From NCBI RefSeq assembly GCF_900129545.1, contig NZ_FQWB01000001.1, positions 930,001 through 994,000 of the forward strand: DNA of 64,000 nucleotides, given 5' to 3'. Below are positions 40,549 through 49,413 of the stretch, piece after piece. Every line of letters starts with the position of its first letter. The first letter of the stretch is position 1. Below the pieces are notes generated by a model. The model saw only the letters and a list, made by a program, of their open reading frames with translations. It did not search any database and had not been told where the DNA came from. Made by a program: the position numbers and the translations under genes. Source of the DNA: Flavobacterium fluvii. GTDB taxonomy: Bacteria; Bacteroidota; Bacteroidia; Flavobacteriales; Flavobacteriaceae.

Positions 40549-43005
40549 ATGATCAAAAGCTTGACAATAATGATTAAAAAGAAACAAATCTTAAAGTCAT
40601 TTCTCTTAATTAATCTCGTTGTAATTACCTGTTTTTCAAAAGGTATGGCTCAAGATAATGGGCTGGCAGAACGCAAACAACGTTTTAATTCGGATTGGAA
40701 ATTCGCATTAAGCGATTCGCCGGAGTATAGTGCAGCAGGATTTGATGACAGTACTTGGCGTAAATTAAGTTTGCCCCACGATTGGAGCATAGAAGGGAAA
40801 TCAGAAAAAAACAATCCAAGTGCCGGAGATGGCGGTTTCTATCCAATGGGAAAAGCTTGGTACAGAAAAACATTTTCCGTGCCCTCTGGATGGAAAGGCC
40901 AAAAGGTTGCCATTTATTTTGAAGGAGTCTACATGAATGCCGAGGTATTTATTAACGGTAAATCAGTGGGTATCCAGCCTTATGGTTACACTTCTTTTGA
41001 GTATGACCTTTCTGCTTATTTAAATTTTGGACAAAAAAACACGATAGCCGTCAAGGTAGACAACTCGCAGCAAAAAAATTGCAGATGGTATAGCGGTTCA
41101 GGTATTTATCGTAACGTATGGTTAATGGTAAAGAATCCTGTTCATGTCAAAAATTGGGGTGTGGCCGTTACCGTTTTGGAGGTAAAAAACAACAAGGCCA
41201 CCGTGCAGGTTAAAACCGTCATAAAAAATGAAACCGCCGTTTTGCAAAAACTTTCGCTTTCGACAGTTATTGCCGGTGCAAAAGGTAAAAGTGTCGCAGA
41301 TTCGGAAAGTAAAATGGAATTGCTGCCAAACGAAGAAAAAGAAGCAATTCAAACCATAATAGTCGAAAAGCCCAAATTATGGTCGGTTGAATTTCCCGAC
41401 AGATACCAAGCTAAAGTGACGATCAAGAAGGATTCAAAGAGTATTGATGCTGTAACAACTGATTTTGGAATTCGAACAATCGATTTTAGTGCCGAAAAAG
41501 GGTTTCTGTTAAATGGTAAAAAAGTATTGTTAAACGGAGGTTGCGTGCATCATGACAATGGAGCGCTGGGTGCCGCCGCTTATGACCGTGCCGAAGAAAG
41601 AAAAGTGGAATTACTAAAGGCAGCAGGATTTAATGCCATTAGAACCTCCCATAATCCTCCTTCCGAAGCCTTTTTAGATGCTTGCGATCGATTGGGGATG
41701 CTTGTGATAGACGAAGCTTTTGATGGCTGGAGAGAGAAGAAAACCACTCATGATTATGCCGGTATTTTTGATAAATGGTGGAAACATGATGTAGAATCAA
41801 TGGTTTTACGGGACAGAAATCATCCTTCCATTATTATGTGGAGTATAGGTAATGAAATAATAGAGAGAACCAAACCCGAAGCGGTCGAAACGGCAAAAAT
41901 GCTCGCAAATGCCATTCGCAACATAGATGCCACGCGTCCAGTGACATCGGCAATGACAACTTGGAATCAAGGCTGGGATATTTTTGACCCTTTGATGGCT
42001 GCTCATGATGTAGCCGGATATAATTATCAGCTGCATAAAGCAGAATCAGATCATGCAAGAGTGCCTTCCAGAATTATTGTGCAGACAGAATCGTATCCCA
42101 AAGATGCTTTTGCGAACTGGGATTTGGTTCAAAAACACAATTATATCATAGGAGATTTTGTTTGGACCGCAATGGATTATTTGGGCGAATCGGGAATCGG
42201 GCGCTATGTCTATCCAGGAGAAACAGAGGGCGAGCACTGGACGGCAAATTTGTATCCATGGCATGGTGCCTATTGCGGTGATGTAGATTTAACGGGTTGG
42301 AGAAAACCAATTTCGCATTACAGAAGCATGCTTTATAATGACAACGAAAACATATACATGGCTGTTCGGGAGCCAAATCCAGAAAGCGGAGCAATTAAAT
42401 TGACGTCTTGGTCTGTTTGGCCAACATGGGAAAGCTGGACCTGGCCTGGTTATGAAGGCAAAAATATTGAAGTAGAAGTATATTCGAAATATCCAAAAGT
42501 AAGACTGTACTTGAACGGAAAAAATATTGGAGAGAAAGAAACAGCCAAGGCACAAGAGTTTAAAGCAACGTTTACAATTCCTTATGCAAGCGGCGAATTA
42601 AAGGCTGTTGGTTTGGAAAATGGAAAAGAAGTTGAATCGGTTTTGTTGAAAACAGCAAAGAATGCTTCCAAAATTAAATTGACAGCTGATCGTAAAATTA
42701 TAAAATCTGATGGTCAGGATCTTGTATATGTAAGTGTTGAAATTACGGATGATAAAGGTGTTTTAAATCCAAATGCAACCAATCAGCTGGCATTTAATGT
42801 TTCGGGTGCCGGAACAATTGTTGGGGTTGACAATGCTGATTTAAAAGACACTGATTTGTATGTTGCCAATACCCGTAAGGCATGGCATGGACGCGCTTTG
42901 GTAATTATAAAAAGCAATAATGAATCGGGAGTCATTAATCTTGAAGTGACTTCACCAGGATTGGTCAAAAAAACAATCAAGATACAGTCAACAAAAAAAA
43001 TGTAA
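40549..43005 (+). CDS. GH2 family beta-galactosidase-like enzyme (third GH2)
   Basis: The 818-residue enzyme has the same short GH2 layout as the gene at 13159: jelly roll (LPHDWSIEG, GGFYPMGKAWYRK), immunoglobulin-like domain, TIM barrel, DUF4982-type and Big-like C-terminal domains. Counted from the first ATG, acid/base Glu436 lies in WSIGNEI and nucleophile Glu514 in VQTESYP. A second ATG at 40570 gives a neater signal peptide (MIKKKQILKS and a hydrophobic run to GMAQ) and may be the real start. Unlike the other two GH2 genes it lacks the copied promoter segment and has its own signal peptide. It ends 18 bases before the DUF2264 gene. Confidence 0.92.
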   Translation: MIKSLTIMIKKKQILKSFLLINLVVITCFSKGMAQDNGLAERKQRFNSDWKFALSDSPEYSAAGFDDSTWRKLSLPHDWSIEGKSEKNNPSAGDGGFYPMGKAWYRKTFSVPSGWKGQKVAIYFEGVYMNAEVFINGKSVGIQPYGYTSFEYDLSAYLNFGQKNTIAVKVDNSQQKNCRWYSGSGIYRNVWLMVKNPVHVKNWGVAVTVLEVKNNKATVQVKTVIKNETAVLQKLSLSTVIAGAKGKSVADSESKMELLPNEEKEAIQTIIVEKPKLWSVEFPDRYQAKVTIKKDSKSIDAVTTDFGIRTIDFSAEKGFLLNGKKVLLNGGCVHHDNGALGAAAYDRAEERKVELLKAAGFNAIRTSHNPPSEAFLDACDRLGMLVIDEAFDGWREKKTTHDYAGIFDKWWKHDVESMVLRDRNHPSIIMWSIGNEIIERTKPEAVETAKMLANAIRNIDATRPVTSAMTTWNQGWDIFDPLMAAHDVAGYNYQLHKAESDHARVPSRIIVQTESYPKDAFANWDLVQKHNYIIGDFVWTAMDYLGESGIGRYVYPGETEGEHWTANLYPWHGAYCGDVDLTGWRKPISHYRSMLYNDNENIYMAVREPNPESGAIKLTSWSVWPTWESWTWPGYEGKNIEVEVYSKYPKVRLYLNGKNIGEKETAKAQEFKATFTIPYASGELKAVGLENGKEVESVLLKTAKNASKIKLTADRKIIKSDGQDLVYVSVEITDDKGVLNPNATNQLAFNVSGAGTIVGVDNADLKDTDLYVANTRKAWHGRALVIIKSNNESGVINLEVTSPGLVKKTIKIQSTKKM

Positions 43006-43023
43006 ATACTAACTATAAAAAAA

Positions 43024-45039
43024 ATGAATAGATTTAAAACGTTATTATTGGCCACCATGCTCAGCCTGTCCTTGTTTTCGCAACAAAAAGAAAACAAGGA
43101 TAATGTGTTTCAAGTGAAAAATCCTGATTACAAGTTGAGTCCATATACAGGAATGACGAAACAGCATTGGAAAGAGGCCGCACTTTATTTATTGGAAGGT
43201 GCCTTTAGTTATGTCCATACTTTGGATGATCCAATGAAGTTCCCAAAACAACCTGGAAAAAGTTATCCTCTAAGTGAAGATAGAGTGCCTACGGAGAAAT
43301 TGGAGGGGTTGAGCAGGACATTGTTTATTGCCTCTCCACTTCTAAAAGAAAATCCCGATTTGGTGATCAACAATATCAAGGTGGCCGATTATTACAGGCA
43401 TCAATTCAGTAAATTAATCGATCCCAATAGTCCTTCTTATATTGTTCCCCGTGCCAAAAATGGAGGTCCAAGCCAGAATTTGGTGGAATATGGTGCTATA
43501 GCAATATCGTTGATGACCAATCCTGAAGTGCTTTGGAAACCATTGCCCCAAGATCAAAAAGATGCATTGGCCAAATCCATGCTGAGTTATGGCGATGGCC
43601 CTACGGTATCCTCCAATTGGAAGTTTTTCAACATTTTTGTGTTGAGCTTTTTCAAAGAGCAGGGTTATGCCGTTAACGAGAAATTGCTGGTTGAATATTT
43701 GGAAAAATCTTTAGCCGATTATAGAGGAGAGGGTTGGTACAACGATAACCCAGCCTATGATTATTACAGTATGTGGGGCTACCAATTGTATGGAGCTTTG
43801 TGGTCTGAATATTTCGGGAATAAATATTATCCGGAATATGCCTCAAAGTTCAGAAGCAATTTCAAAGATCTCAATTCCAATTATCCCTCAATGTTTAGCC
43901 GCAACGGGGAGATGATTATGTTTGGACGCAGTATTAGTTATAGAATTGGCACCATTGCCGCTTTTCCTTTTATGGGATTGGAAAATGATCCTGCTGTCAA
44001 TAATGGATGGTTGCGAAGAATTTCATCCGGAGTTTTGAAACAATTTCTGGAGCACCCGGAATTTATGAAAGACAATGTGCCCACACTTGGTTTTTACGGA
44101 GCATTTGAACCCGCAGTGCAAGTGTATAGTTGCAGGGGAAGCGTGTACTGGATGGGAAAAGCTTTTCTGGGACTTTTATTGCCGGATAACAATCCTTTTT
44201 GGACAGCAAAAGAAAATGAAGGAGAATGGGAAACCAAATTCAAAAAAGACCAGGTTTATAATAAATTTCAAGAAGGTTCGAAAATTTTAATTACTGATTA
44301 CCCGGCCATTGGGGCTTCGGAGATAAGAGCCTGGTGCAATGCCAAGAAAAAGGACGATTGGCAGGGATTCCGATCAACGGAAAATTACAATCGCCTTTCT
44401 TATAATAGTGCTTTTCCTTGGCAGGCCGATGGTGTCAATGGCGAAGTGGCGATGAACTATGTTTTTAAAAATGAAAAACAGGAATGGGAACCGTTGCGAT
44501 TATATACTTTCAAAAAGTTTGAAGAAGGTGTTTATTATCGTGATGCCGTTTTGGAAACGAATGAAAACATTAAAATGAATTTGGCAGATATTCCTTTAAC
44601 AAACGGAATTTTAAGAATAGACAAAAACAGTAGTACTGTTCCAGTTGCTGTTCGATTGGGACATTATGCTTTGCCACAATTTGACAAAGAAATTACGACC
44701 GTGACCAGAAAAGTAAAAGGGAAAGAGGTGACCATTATTGATAATGGAAAATACCAATTGGCCATGATTCCGTATTTAGGTTGGGATACAACAGAAGTGG
44801 TTTCGGCCAAAGGTTTGCACCCGGAAAGCGAAACCAGCAAGGTGATTGATGTTGCTGCTGCTTATAATCCTGACAACAAGGAATCCAATGTTTATGCCAC
44901 GGTTATGCTCTGGAAAAAATCTGGAGAGAAATGGACTAAAAAAGAGTTGGCTCCCGTAAAAAGTTTGGAACAAAAAGATGGTGCAGTTGTAATTAAACTT
45001 ACTAATGGCACAACGAAGTTAATTGATTTTAATAAGTAG
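43024..45039 (+). CDS. DUF2264 protein, probable exo-beta-glucuronidase (GH154-like)
   Basis: The 671-residue secreted protein (signal peptide to about FSQ, residue 19) belongs to DUF2264 by its N-terminal (alpha/alpha) toroid. Blocks include the REDRVPTE-like DRVPTEKLEGLSRTLF, SSNWKFFNIFVLSFF, GEGWYNDNPAYDYYSMWGYQ and an MIMFGRSISYR motif. A C-terminal beta-sandwich follows from about residue 430. From memory, members of this family were classed as GH154, exo-glucuronidases acting on arabinogalactan-protein side chains. That would fit the GH105-like gene and the galactanase-type GH43. The family call is solid; the activity is inferred. Confidence 0.82.
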   Translation: MNRFKTLLLATMLSLSLFSQQKENKDNVFQVKNPDYKLSPYTGMTKQHWKEAALYLLEGAFSYVHTLDDPMKFPKQPGKSYPLSEDRVPTEKLEGLSRTLFIASPLLKENPDLVINNIKVADYYRHQFSKLIDPNSPSYIVPRAKNGGPSQNLVEYGAIAISLMTNPEVLWKPLPQDQKDALAKSMLSYGDGPTVSSNWKFFNIFVLSFFKEQGYAVNEKLLVEYLEKSLADYRGEGWYNDNPAYDYYSMWGYQLYGALWSEYFGNKYYPEYASKFRSNFKDLNSNYPSMFSRNGEMIMFGRSISYRIGTIAAFPFMGLENDPAVNNGWLRRISSGVLKQFLEHPEFMKDNVPTLGFYGAFEPAVQVYSCRGSVYWMGKAFLGLLLPDNNPFWTAKENEGEWETKFKKDQVYNKFQEGSKILITDYPAIGASEIRAWCNAKKKDDWQGFRSTENYNRLSYNSAFPWQADGVNGEVAMNYVFKNEKQEWEPLRLYTFKKFEEGVYYRDAVLETNENIKMNLADIPLTNGILRIDKNSSTVPVAVRLGHYALPQFDKEITTVTRKVKGKEVTIIDNGKYQLAMIPYLGWDTTEVVSAKGLHPESETSKVIDVAAAYNPDNKESNVYATVMLWKKSGEKWTKKELAPVKSLEQKDGAVVIKLTNGTTKLIDFNK

Positions 45040-45120
45040 TTTAAGAATTTGAAGTTGGGAAGTTCATTTGAACCAATAATATATCATTAAAGCTAATCAC
45101 AATTGATAAAATAAATAAGC

Positions 45121-46125
45121 ATGAAATTAAACAGAATTTTTACTTTGATTGTATTGACTATTATGTATTCATGCCAAAGCTATTCACAATCGGTCAAATT
45201 TAATAATCCTATTGCCGAACAGCGCGCAGATCCTTGGGTATATAAAACAGATGCGGGTGAGTATTATCTAATTGCCACCGTTCCAGAATATGACCGCATT
45301 GTAATACGAAAAGCCAACAGCATTAATGGGTTGAAAGAAGCCCAAGACAAAGAGGTTTGGCATAAACATGAAAAAGGGGTTATGGGCAATCACATTTGGG
45401 CTCCAGAATTGCACAGGATAGATGGGAAATGGTACATTTATTTTGCTGCAGGTGATGCCGAAGATAAATGGAAAATCAGGATTTGGGTGCTGTCCAATCC
45501 ATCAGCAGATCCAATGCAGGGCAAATGGACAGAAGAAGGACAGATAAAAACTAAAATGGATTCCTTTTCGTTGGATGCCACAACCTTTGTCCATAATGGT
45601 AAAAGATATCTAATATGGGCACAGAATGTAAGAGGTGGAAATAGTGGCACAGCTTTGGTTTTATCCGAAATGAAAAATCCAACCACGCTTACAGGTCCAG
45701 AAGTGATAATAACTGAACCTGAATTTAACTGGGAAAGAATAAAATATAATGTCAATGAAGGGCCTGCCGTGATCAAAAAGAACGGAAAAATATTTGTAAC
45801 CTATTCTGCCAGTGCTACCAATCACAATTATTGCATGGGCATGTTATGGATTAATGAGAAGGCAGATTTATTGGATGCTGCTAATTGGCAAAAATCTCCC
45901 GGCCCCGTTTTTTATACAAATGATGATCTAAAAAGATATGGCCCTGGCCATAATTCATTTACTACGTCTGAAGATGGAAAAAGTACGATAATGATTTATC
46001 ATGCTAGAGATTACAAGGAAATACAGGGACATGAATTATCCGATAAAAATCGTGCCACTCGTGCCCGTGTTGTAGAGTGGACAAAAAGTGGCTTTCCGGA
46101 TTTTATGCAAAACCAAACAGATTAA
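45121..46125 (+). CDS. GH43 alpha-L-arabinofuranosidase-type enzyme, lipoprotein (subfamily 26 type)
   Basis: The 334-residue lipoprotein (MYSC, Cys18) carries the GH43 triad in order: Asp37 in QRADPWV (base), Asp152 in LDATTF (pKa modulator) and Glu213 in NEGPAV (acid). The text around them (YYLIATVPEYDRIVIR, GNHIWAPELHRIDGKWYIYFAAG) is that of the exo-acting arabinofuranosidase group related to Streptomyces Araf43A. It would strip terminal arabinose from arabinogalactan or arabinan. The 3' end is odd: the stop codon TAA lies exactly where sequence of a broken serine hydrolase gene begins (46121), so the last few residues (NQTD) may have been reshaped by that event. Confidence 0.9.
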   Translation: MKLNRIFTLIVLTIMYSCQSYSQSVKFNNPIAEQRADPWVYKTDAGEYYLIATVPEYDRIVIRKANSINGLKEAQDKEVWHKHEKGVMGNHIWAPELHRIDGKWYIYFAAGDAEDKWKIRIWVLSNPSADPMQGKWTEEGQIKTKMDSFSLDATTFVHNGKRYLIWAQNVRGGNSGTALVLSEMKNPTTLTGPEVIITEPEFNWERIKYNVNEGPAVIKKNGKIFVTYSASATNHNYCMGMLWINEKADLLDAANWQKSPGPVFYTNDDLKRYGPGHNSFTTSEDGKSTIMIYHARDYKEIQGHELSDKNRATRARVVEWTKSGFPDFMQNQTD

Positions 46126-46260
46126 AATTTATAAAAGGGATAATAAACTATTCTCGGAGCTTTCAAATGGGTGGTCAGGCAAAAACATGAAACCGCAAGC
46201 CCAGTCGCAAACACTATTTTATTTGCCTGATATAAGAAGAATTTCTATTTTAATAAAATG
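46121..46260 (+). pseudogene. Fragment of the 3' end of a serine hydrolase gene
   Basis: The frame from 46121 to the TGA at 46258-46260 translates to IKIYKRDNKLFSELSNGWSG, then further residues including AQSQTLFYLPDIRRI. The intact serine hydrolase at 49414-50799 has IKIYKRDNKLLASISNGSGS and AQSETLFYLPDIRRI at the same spacing. Only about 46 codons remain, with no start and no catalytic part. The DNA also matches closely at both ends (from ATTAAAATTTATAAAAGGGA). The fragment begins inside the stop of the GH43 gene and its TGA overlaps the ATG of the next gene. It is a leftover of duplication and deletion. Confidence 0.9.
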
Positions 46261-47253
46261 AAAAGAACAGTATCGCTATTACTTATCATCACTCTGTTTT
46301 GTAGCTTCAATTTGCAAAGTCATGAAAAAAGCATTTCAAGAAACAGAGAAAATAAAACTGCAAAAATTGATTCTACTTTCACGATCGAAATAGGTGGAAT
46401 CAGGCAATTTATCCAAATCAAAACAGACGATAGCACAAAACCCGTTTTATTGTTTTTAGCCGGAGGCCCCGGAGGGTCAATGATGAACTCAGCCCATAAA
46501 TACACCAAAAAGCTGAAAGATAAATTTACGATAGTACAATGGGATCAGAGAGATGCTGGTAAAACTTTGGAATTAAACAAATCTCCTGTCCAGCCTTCGG
46601 TGGCTCAAATGGAAAAGGACACTTATGAAGTGATAGAATTTATTCTTAAAAAACTAAAAAAAGAAAAGATTTATCTGGCCGGATGCTCTTTCGGCAACAT
46701 TTTGGGTTTTCATATCGTTGAGAAACATCCGGAAGTTTTGCATGCCTATTTGGCGATGAATCCCGTCGTGAGCCAGTTGGAAAGCGAAAGACTCCTATTG
46801 GCAAGATTAAAGGAGGTTTATAAAAATAATGAAAAGGCATTAGCAGAACTGTCCTCAGTAAAAATGCCACATGAAACCGCCAACGATTTGTTTTATGTTC
46901 GAAAATGGCTTTTTGTAATGGATGGAAATCATGCTGCAACTAAAGATGGTTTTAAAAACTTTTTCTTTAAATGGTCCAAAACCTGGTTTCCGGTAATGCA
47001 GGAGCTAATGGACATTGATTTACCAAAAACGTTAACCGAAGTAAAGTGCCCGGTTTATTTCTTTCTTGGAAAAGAAGATATTCAAACGTCAACAGCAGTA
47101 GCCGAAAAATACTTTAATGCTATTAAGGCTCCAAAAAAAGGACTGTATTTATTTGAAAGATCGAGACATTCCATCCAGGAAACAGAACCTGAAAAGTTTC
47201 AAAAGATTATAATTGAAGACATATTGGCTAAAAATACAGATGAAAAAATATAA
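46258..47253 (+). CDS. Alpha/beta hydrolase, proline-iminopeptidase-like, secreted
   Basis: The 331-residue protein has a signal peptide (about residues 1-20) and the alpha/beta-hydrolase core. The oxyanion block GGPGGS is at 69-74, WDQRDAGKT at 95-103, and the nucleophile elbow GCSFG has Ser144. The rest of the triad is likely Asp274 (GKEDIQT) and His304 (RSRHSIQ). The GGPGGS and WDQRDAG text is typical of peptidase S33-like proteins, but ester substrates are equally possible. Its start codon overlaps the stop of the serine hydrolase fragment just before it. It lies between the arabinofuranosidase and GH42 genes; an esterase or aminopeptidase acting on decorated glycans is conceivable but unproven. 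Confidence 0.85.
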   Translation: MKRTVSLLLIITLFCSFNLQSHEKSISRNRENKTAKIDSTFTIEIGGIRQFIQIKTDDSTKPVLLFLAGGPGGSMMNSAHKYTKKLKDKFTIVQWDQRDAGKTLELNKSPVQPSVAQMEKDTYEVIEFILKKLKKEKIYLAGCSFGNILGFHIVEKHPEVLHAYLAMNPVVSQLESERLLLARLKEVYKNNEKALAELSSVKMPHETANDLFYVRKWLFVMDGNHAATKDGFKNFFFKWSKTWFPVMQELMDIDLPKTLTEVKCPVYFFLGKEDIQTSTAVAEKYFNAIKAPKKGLYLFERSRHSIQETEPEKFQKIIIEDILAKNTDEKI

Positions 47254-47282
47254 AATTGCTATCCAAAAATCCATGATATAAA

Positions 47283-49385
47283 ATGAAACAGAAATTAAAT
47301 AAACACCTTTTTAAAAAAATAGTATTTACTCTATTTGGGATACTTGTCAGTATAAATTCGAATGCTCAAAAATTCGATAAATTTTTCCCCAAAAAAGACC
47401 TTACGACAGTAGGAGTATATTATTATCCCGAGCATTGGGATCCGAGCCAATGGGATCGTGACTTGAAGAAAATAGCTGAAATGGGTTTTGAATATACTCA
47501 TTTTGGTGAATTCGCCTGGGCCCAGCTAGAACCTCAGGAAGGGGTATATGATTTCAAATGGCTGGACAAAGCTTTAGCAATTGCCGCAAAATATAATTTA
47601 AAAGTGATTATGTGCACTTCGACTGCTACACCTCCCGTATGGTTGGTTCGCAAGCATCCTGATGTACTTGTGACTTATGAGGACGGCACTAAAGCAGATC
47701 ACGGTTCCAGACAGCACGCATCGTTTTCAAGCAATTACTATCGAACCTATTCCATGAAAATGGTTGAACAATTGGCGAAAAGATACGGCAATGATAAACG
47801 TATAATGGGTTGGCAAGTAGATAATGAGCCGAACCGTTTTTTGGATTATGGTACAGACGCCCAACAACGCTATCGTGACTGGTTAAAGGAAAAATATAAA
47901 AATATTGACGCCTTGAACAAAGCTTGGGGAAACAGTTTTTGGAGTGGAATTTATAGTGATTTCGATCAAATCAATATTCCGCTACATAAAGAATGGGGAA
48001 TGAACTTGCATTCCCAATTGGATCATTTTCGATTTGCTGACCAAGAAACGGCAACCTTTCTCGATGAACAGGCTATTGCAATACGCAAATATGCAACCAA
48101 AGACCAATGGATTACGTCCAATTATAGATCCACTTATAGTGAAAGTTACGTTGGTATGAGCAAAGAATTGGATTTTGATTGTTATACACGTTACATGGTT
48201 TACGGAGGAAGTCTGGGAATAGGTCCAAAAGGCTATCGTGTGGGAGATTATACAAGTATTGGTATGGCCAATGATTTTTTTCGTCCGACAAAAGGCATGT
48301 ATGGTTGTATGGAACTACAGCCGGGACAAGTAAACTGGGGAAGTATTAATCCGCAGCCATTACCGGGAAGCATACGCATGTGGTTATGGCATGTTTTTGC
48401 TGGCGGCAGCAAATTTACCTGCACGTATCGCTTTCGTGCACCCTTGTTTGGTTATGAGCAATTTCATTATGGCATCGTGGGTACTGACGGCGTGACACCA
48501 ACCCCTGGCGGTACAGAATTTAGCCAGTTCATCAAAGAAATTGATACGTTGCGAAAAAAGTATGATGCCAAAGCGGCGTTGCCGGATTACTATTTAAAAC
48601 GTAAAACAGGAATTCTGTTTAATGGCGATAATGTGATGGGAATCGACTTAAACAAGCAAACCAAAGAATGGAATACCATGGGGCACTTTTTGAAATATTA
48701 TAAAGCTGCAAAATCTTTTGGTGCGCCTGTTGATTTTGTTCGAGACACCACTAATTTCTCAAACTACCCTGTTTTACTAGTGCCAGCTTATCAGATGATT
48801 GACCAAAAAATGATTGACAAATTAACTTTGTATGCAAAAAACGGCGGGAATTTGGTAATGAGTTGCCGATCTGGAATTCAAAACCGAGAAGGCCATCTTT
48901 GGGAGGCCAAGTTTTATGAGCCAATATGGAGTTTGATAGGTTCCAAAATAGAATCGTATGATTTGTTGATGCCACATTCTCCGGGTCAAATAAAGTTTGA
49001 CAATCAAGAATATGAGTGGACTAGTTGGGGAGATTTATTGAAGCCAAATAAAGAAACGGAAACTTGGGGTACGTATGAAGGTGATTTTTACTCGGGAACT
49101 CCTGCTATTATTTCGCGTAAATTAGGTAAAGGAACAGTAACCTACATCGGTTTGGATTCCAAAAATGGGGAACTTGAAAAGCAAGTGTTAAGGAAATTGT
49201 ACCAACAACAAAATATTCCTGTCGAAAACTATCCAGAAGGTGTCATGGTGGAGTATCGTGATGGATTTGGTATAGCCGTCAATTATTCTGACAAAATCTA
49301 CAACATGAATTTGCCAAATAACGCAAAAGTTCTCATTGGGTCCAAAGCAATAAAAACTGCTGACGTACTTGTTTGGAAATATTAA
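47283..49385 (+). CDS. GH42 family beta-galactosidase, secreted
   Basis: The 700-residue enzyme has a signal peptide (to about SNAQ, residue 29). The GH42 barrel opens with VGVYYYPEHWDPSQWDRDL and then has HFGEFAWAQLEPQEG. Acid/base Glu182 lies in WQVDNEPN and nucleophile Glu344 in CMELQPGQVNW. The trimerisation-type second domain (about 440-630) and a short C-terminal beta domain complete the usual length. GH42 enzymes in such loci remove galactose from beta-1,3/1,4/1,6-galacto-oligosaccharides. It follows the alpha/beta hydrolase by 29 bases and precedes the serine hydrolase by 28. Confidence 0.93.
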   Translation: MKQKLNKHLFKKIVFTLFGILVSINSNAQKFDKFFPKKDLTTVGVYYYPEHWDPSQWDRDLKKIAEMGFEYTHFGEFAWAQLEPQEGVYDFKWLDKALAIAAKYNLKVIMCTSTATPPVWLVRKHPDVLVTYEDGTKADHGSRQHASFSSNYYRTYSMKMVEQLAKRYGNDKRIMGWQVDNEPNRFLDYGTDAQQRYRDWLKEKYKNIDALNKAWGNSFWSGIYSDFDQINIPLHKEWGMNLHSQLDHFRFADQETATFLDEQAIAIRKYATKDQWITSNYRSTYSESYVGMSKELDFDCYTRYMVYGGSLGIGPKGYRVGDYTSIGMANDFFRPTKGMYGCMELQPGQVNWGSINPQPLPGSIRMWLWHVFAGGSKFTCTYRFRAPLFGYEQFHYGIVGTDGVTPTPGGTEFSQFIKEIDTLRKKYDAKAALPDYYLKRKTGILFNGDNVMGIDLNKQTKEWNTMGHFLKYYKAAKSFGAPVDFVRDTTNFSNYPVLLVPAYQMIDQKMIDKLTLYAKNGGNLVMSCRSGIQNREGHLWEAKFYEPIWSLIGSKIESYDLLMPHSPGQIKFDNQEYEWTSWGDLLKPNKETETWGTYEGDFYSGTPAIISRKLGKGTVTYIGLDSKNGELEKQVLRKLYQQQNIPVENYPEGVMVEYRDGFGIAVNYSDKIYNMNLPNNAKVLIGSKAIKTADVLVWKY

Positions 49386-49413
49386 TGGGATAGAATATTA
49401 ATTACGAATACAA

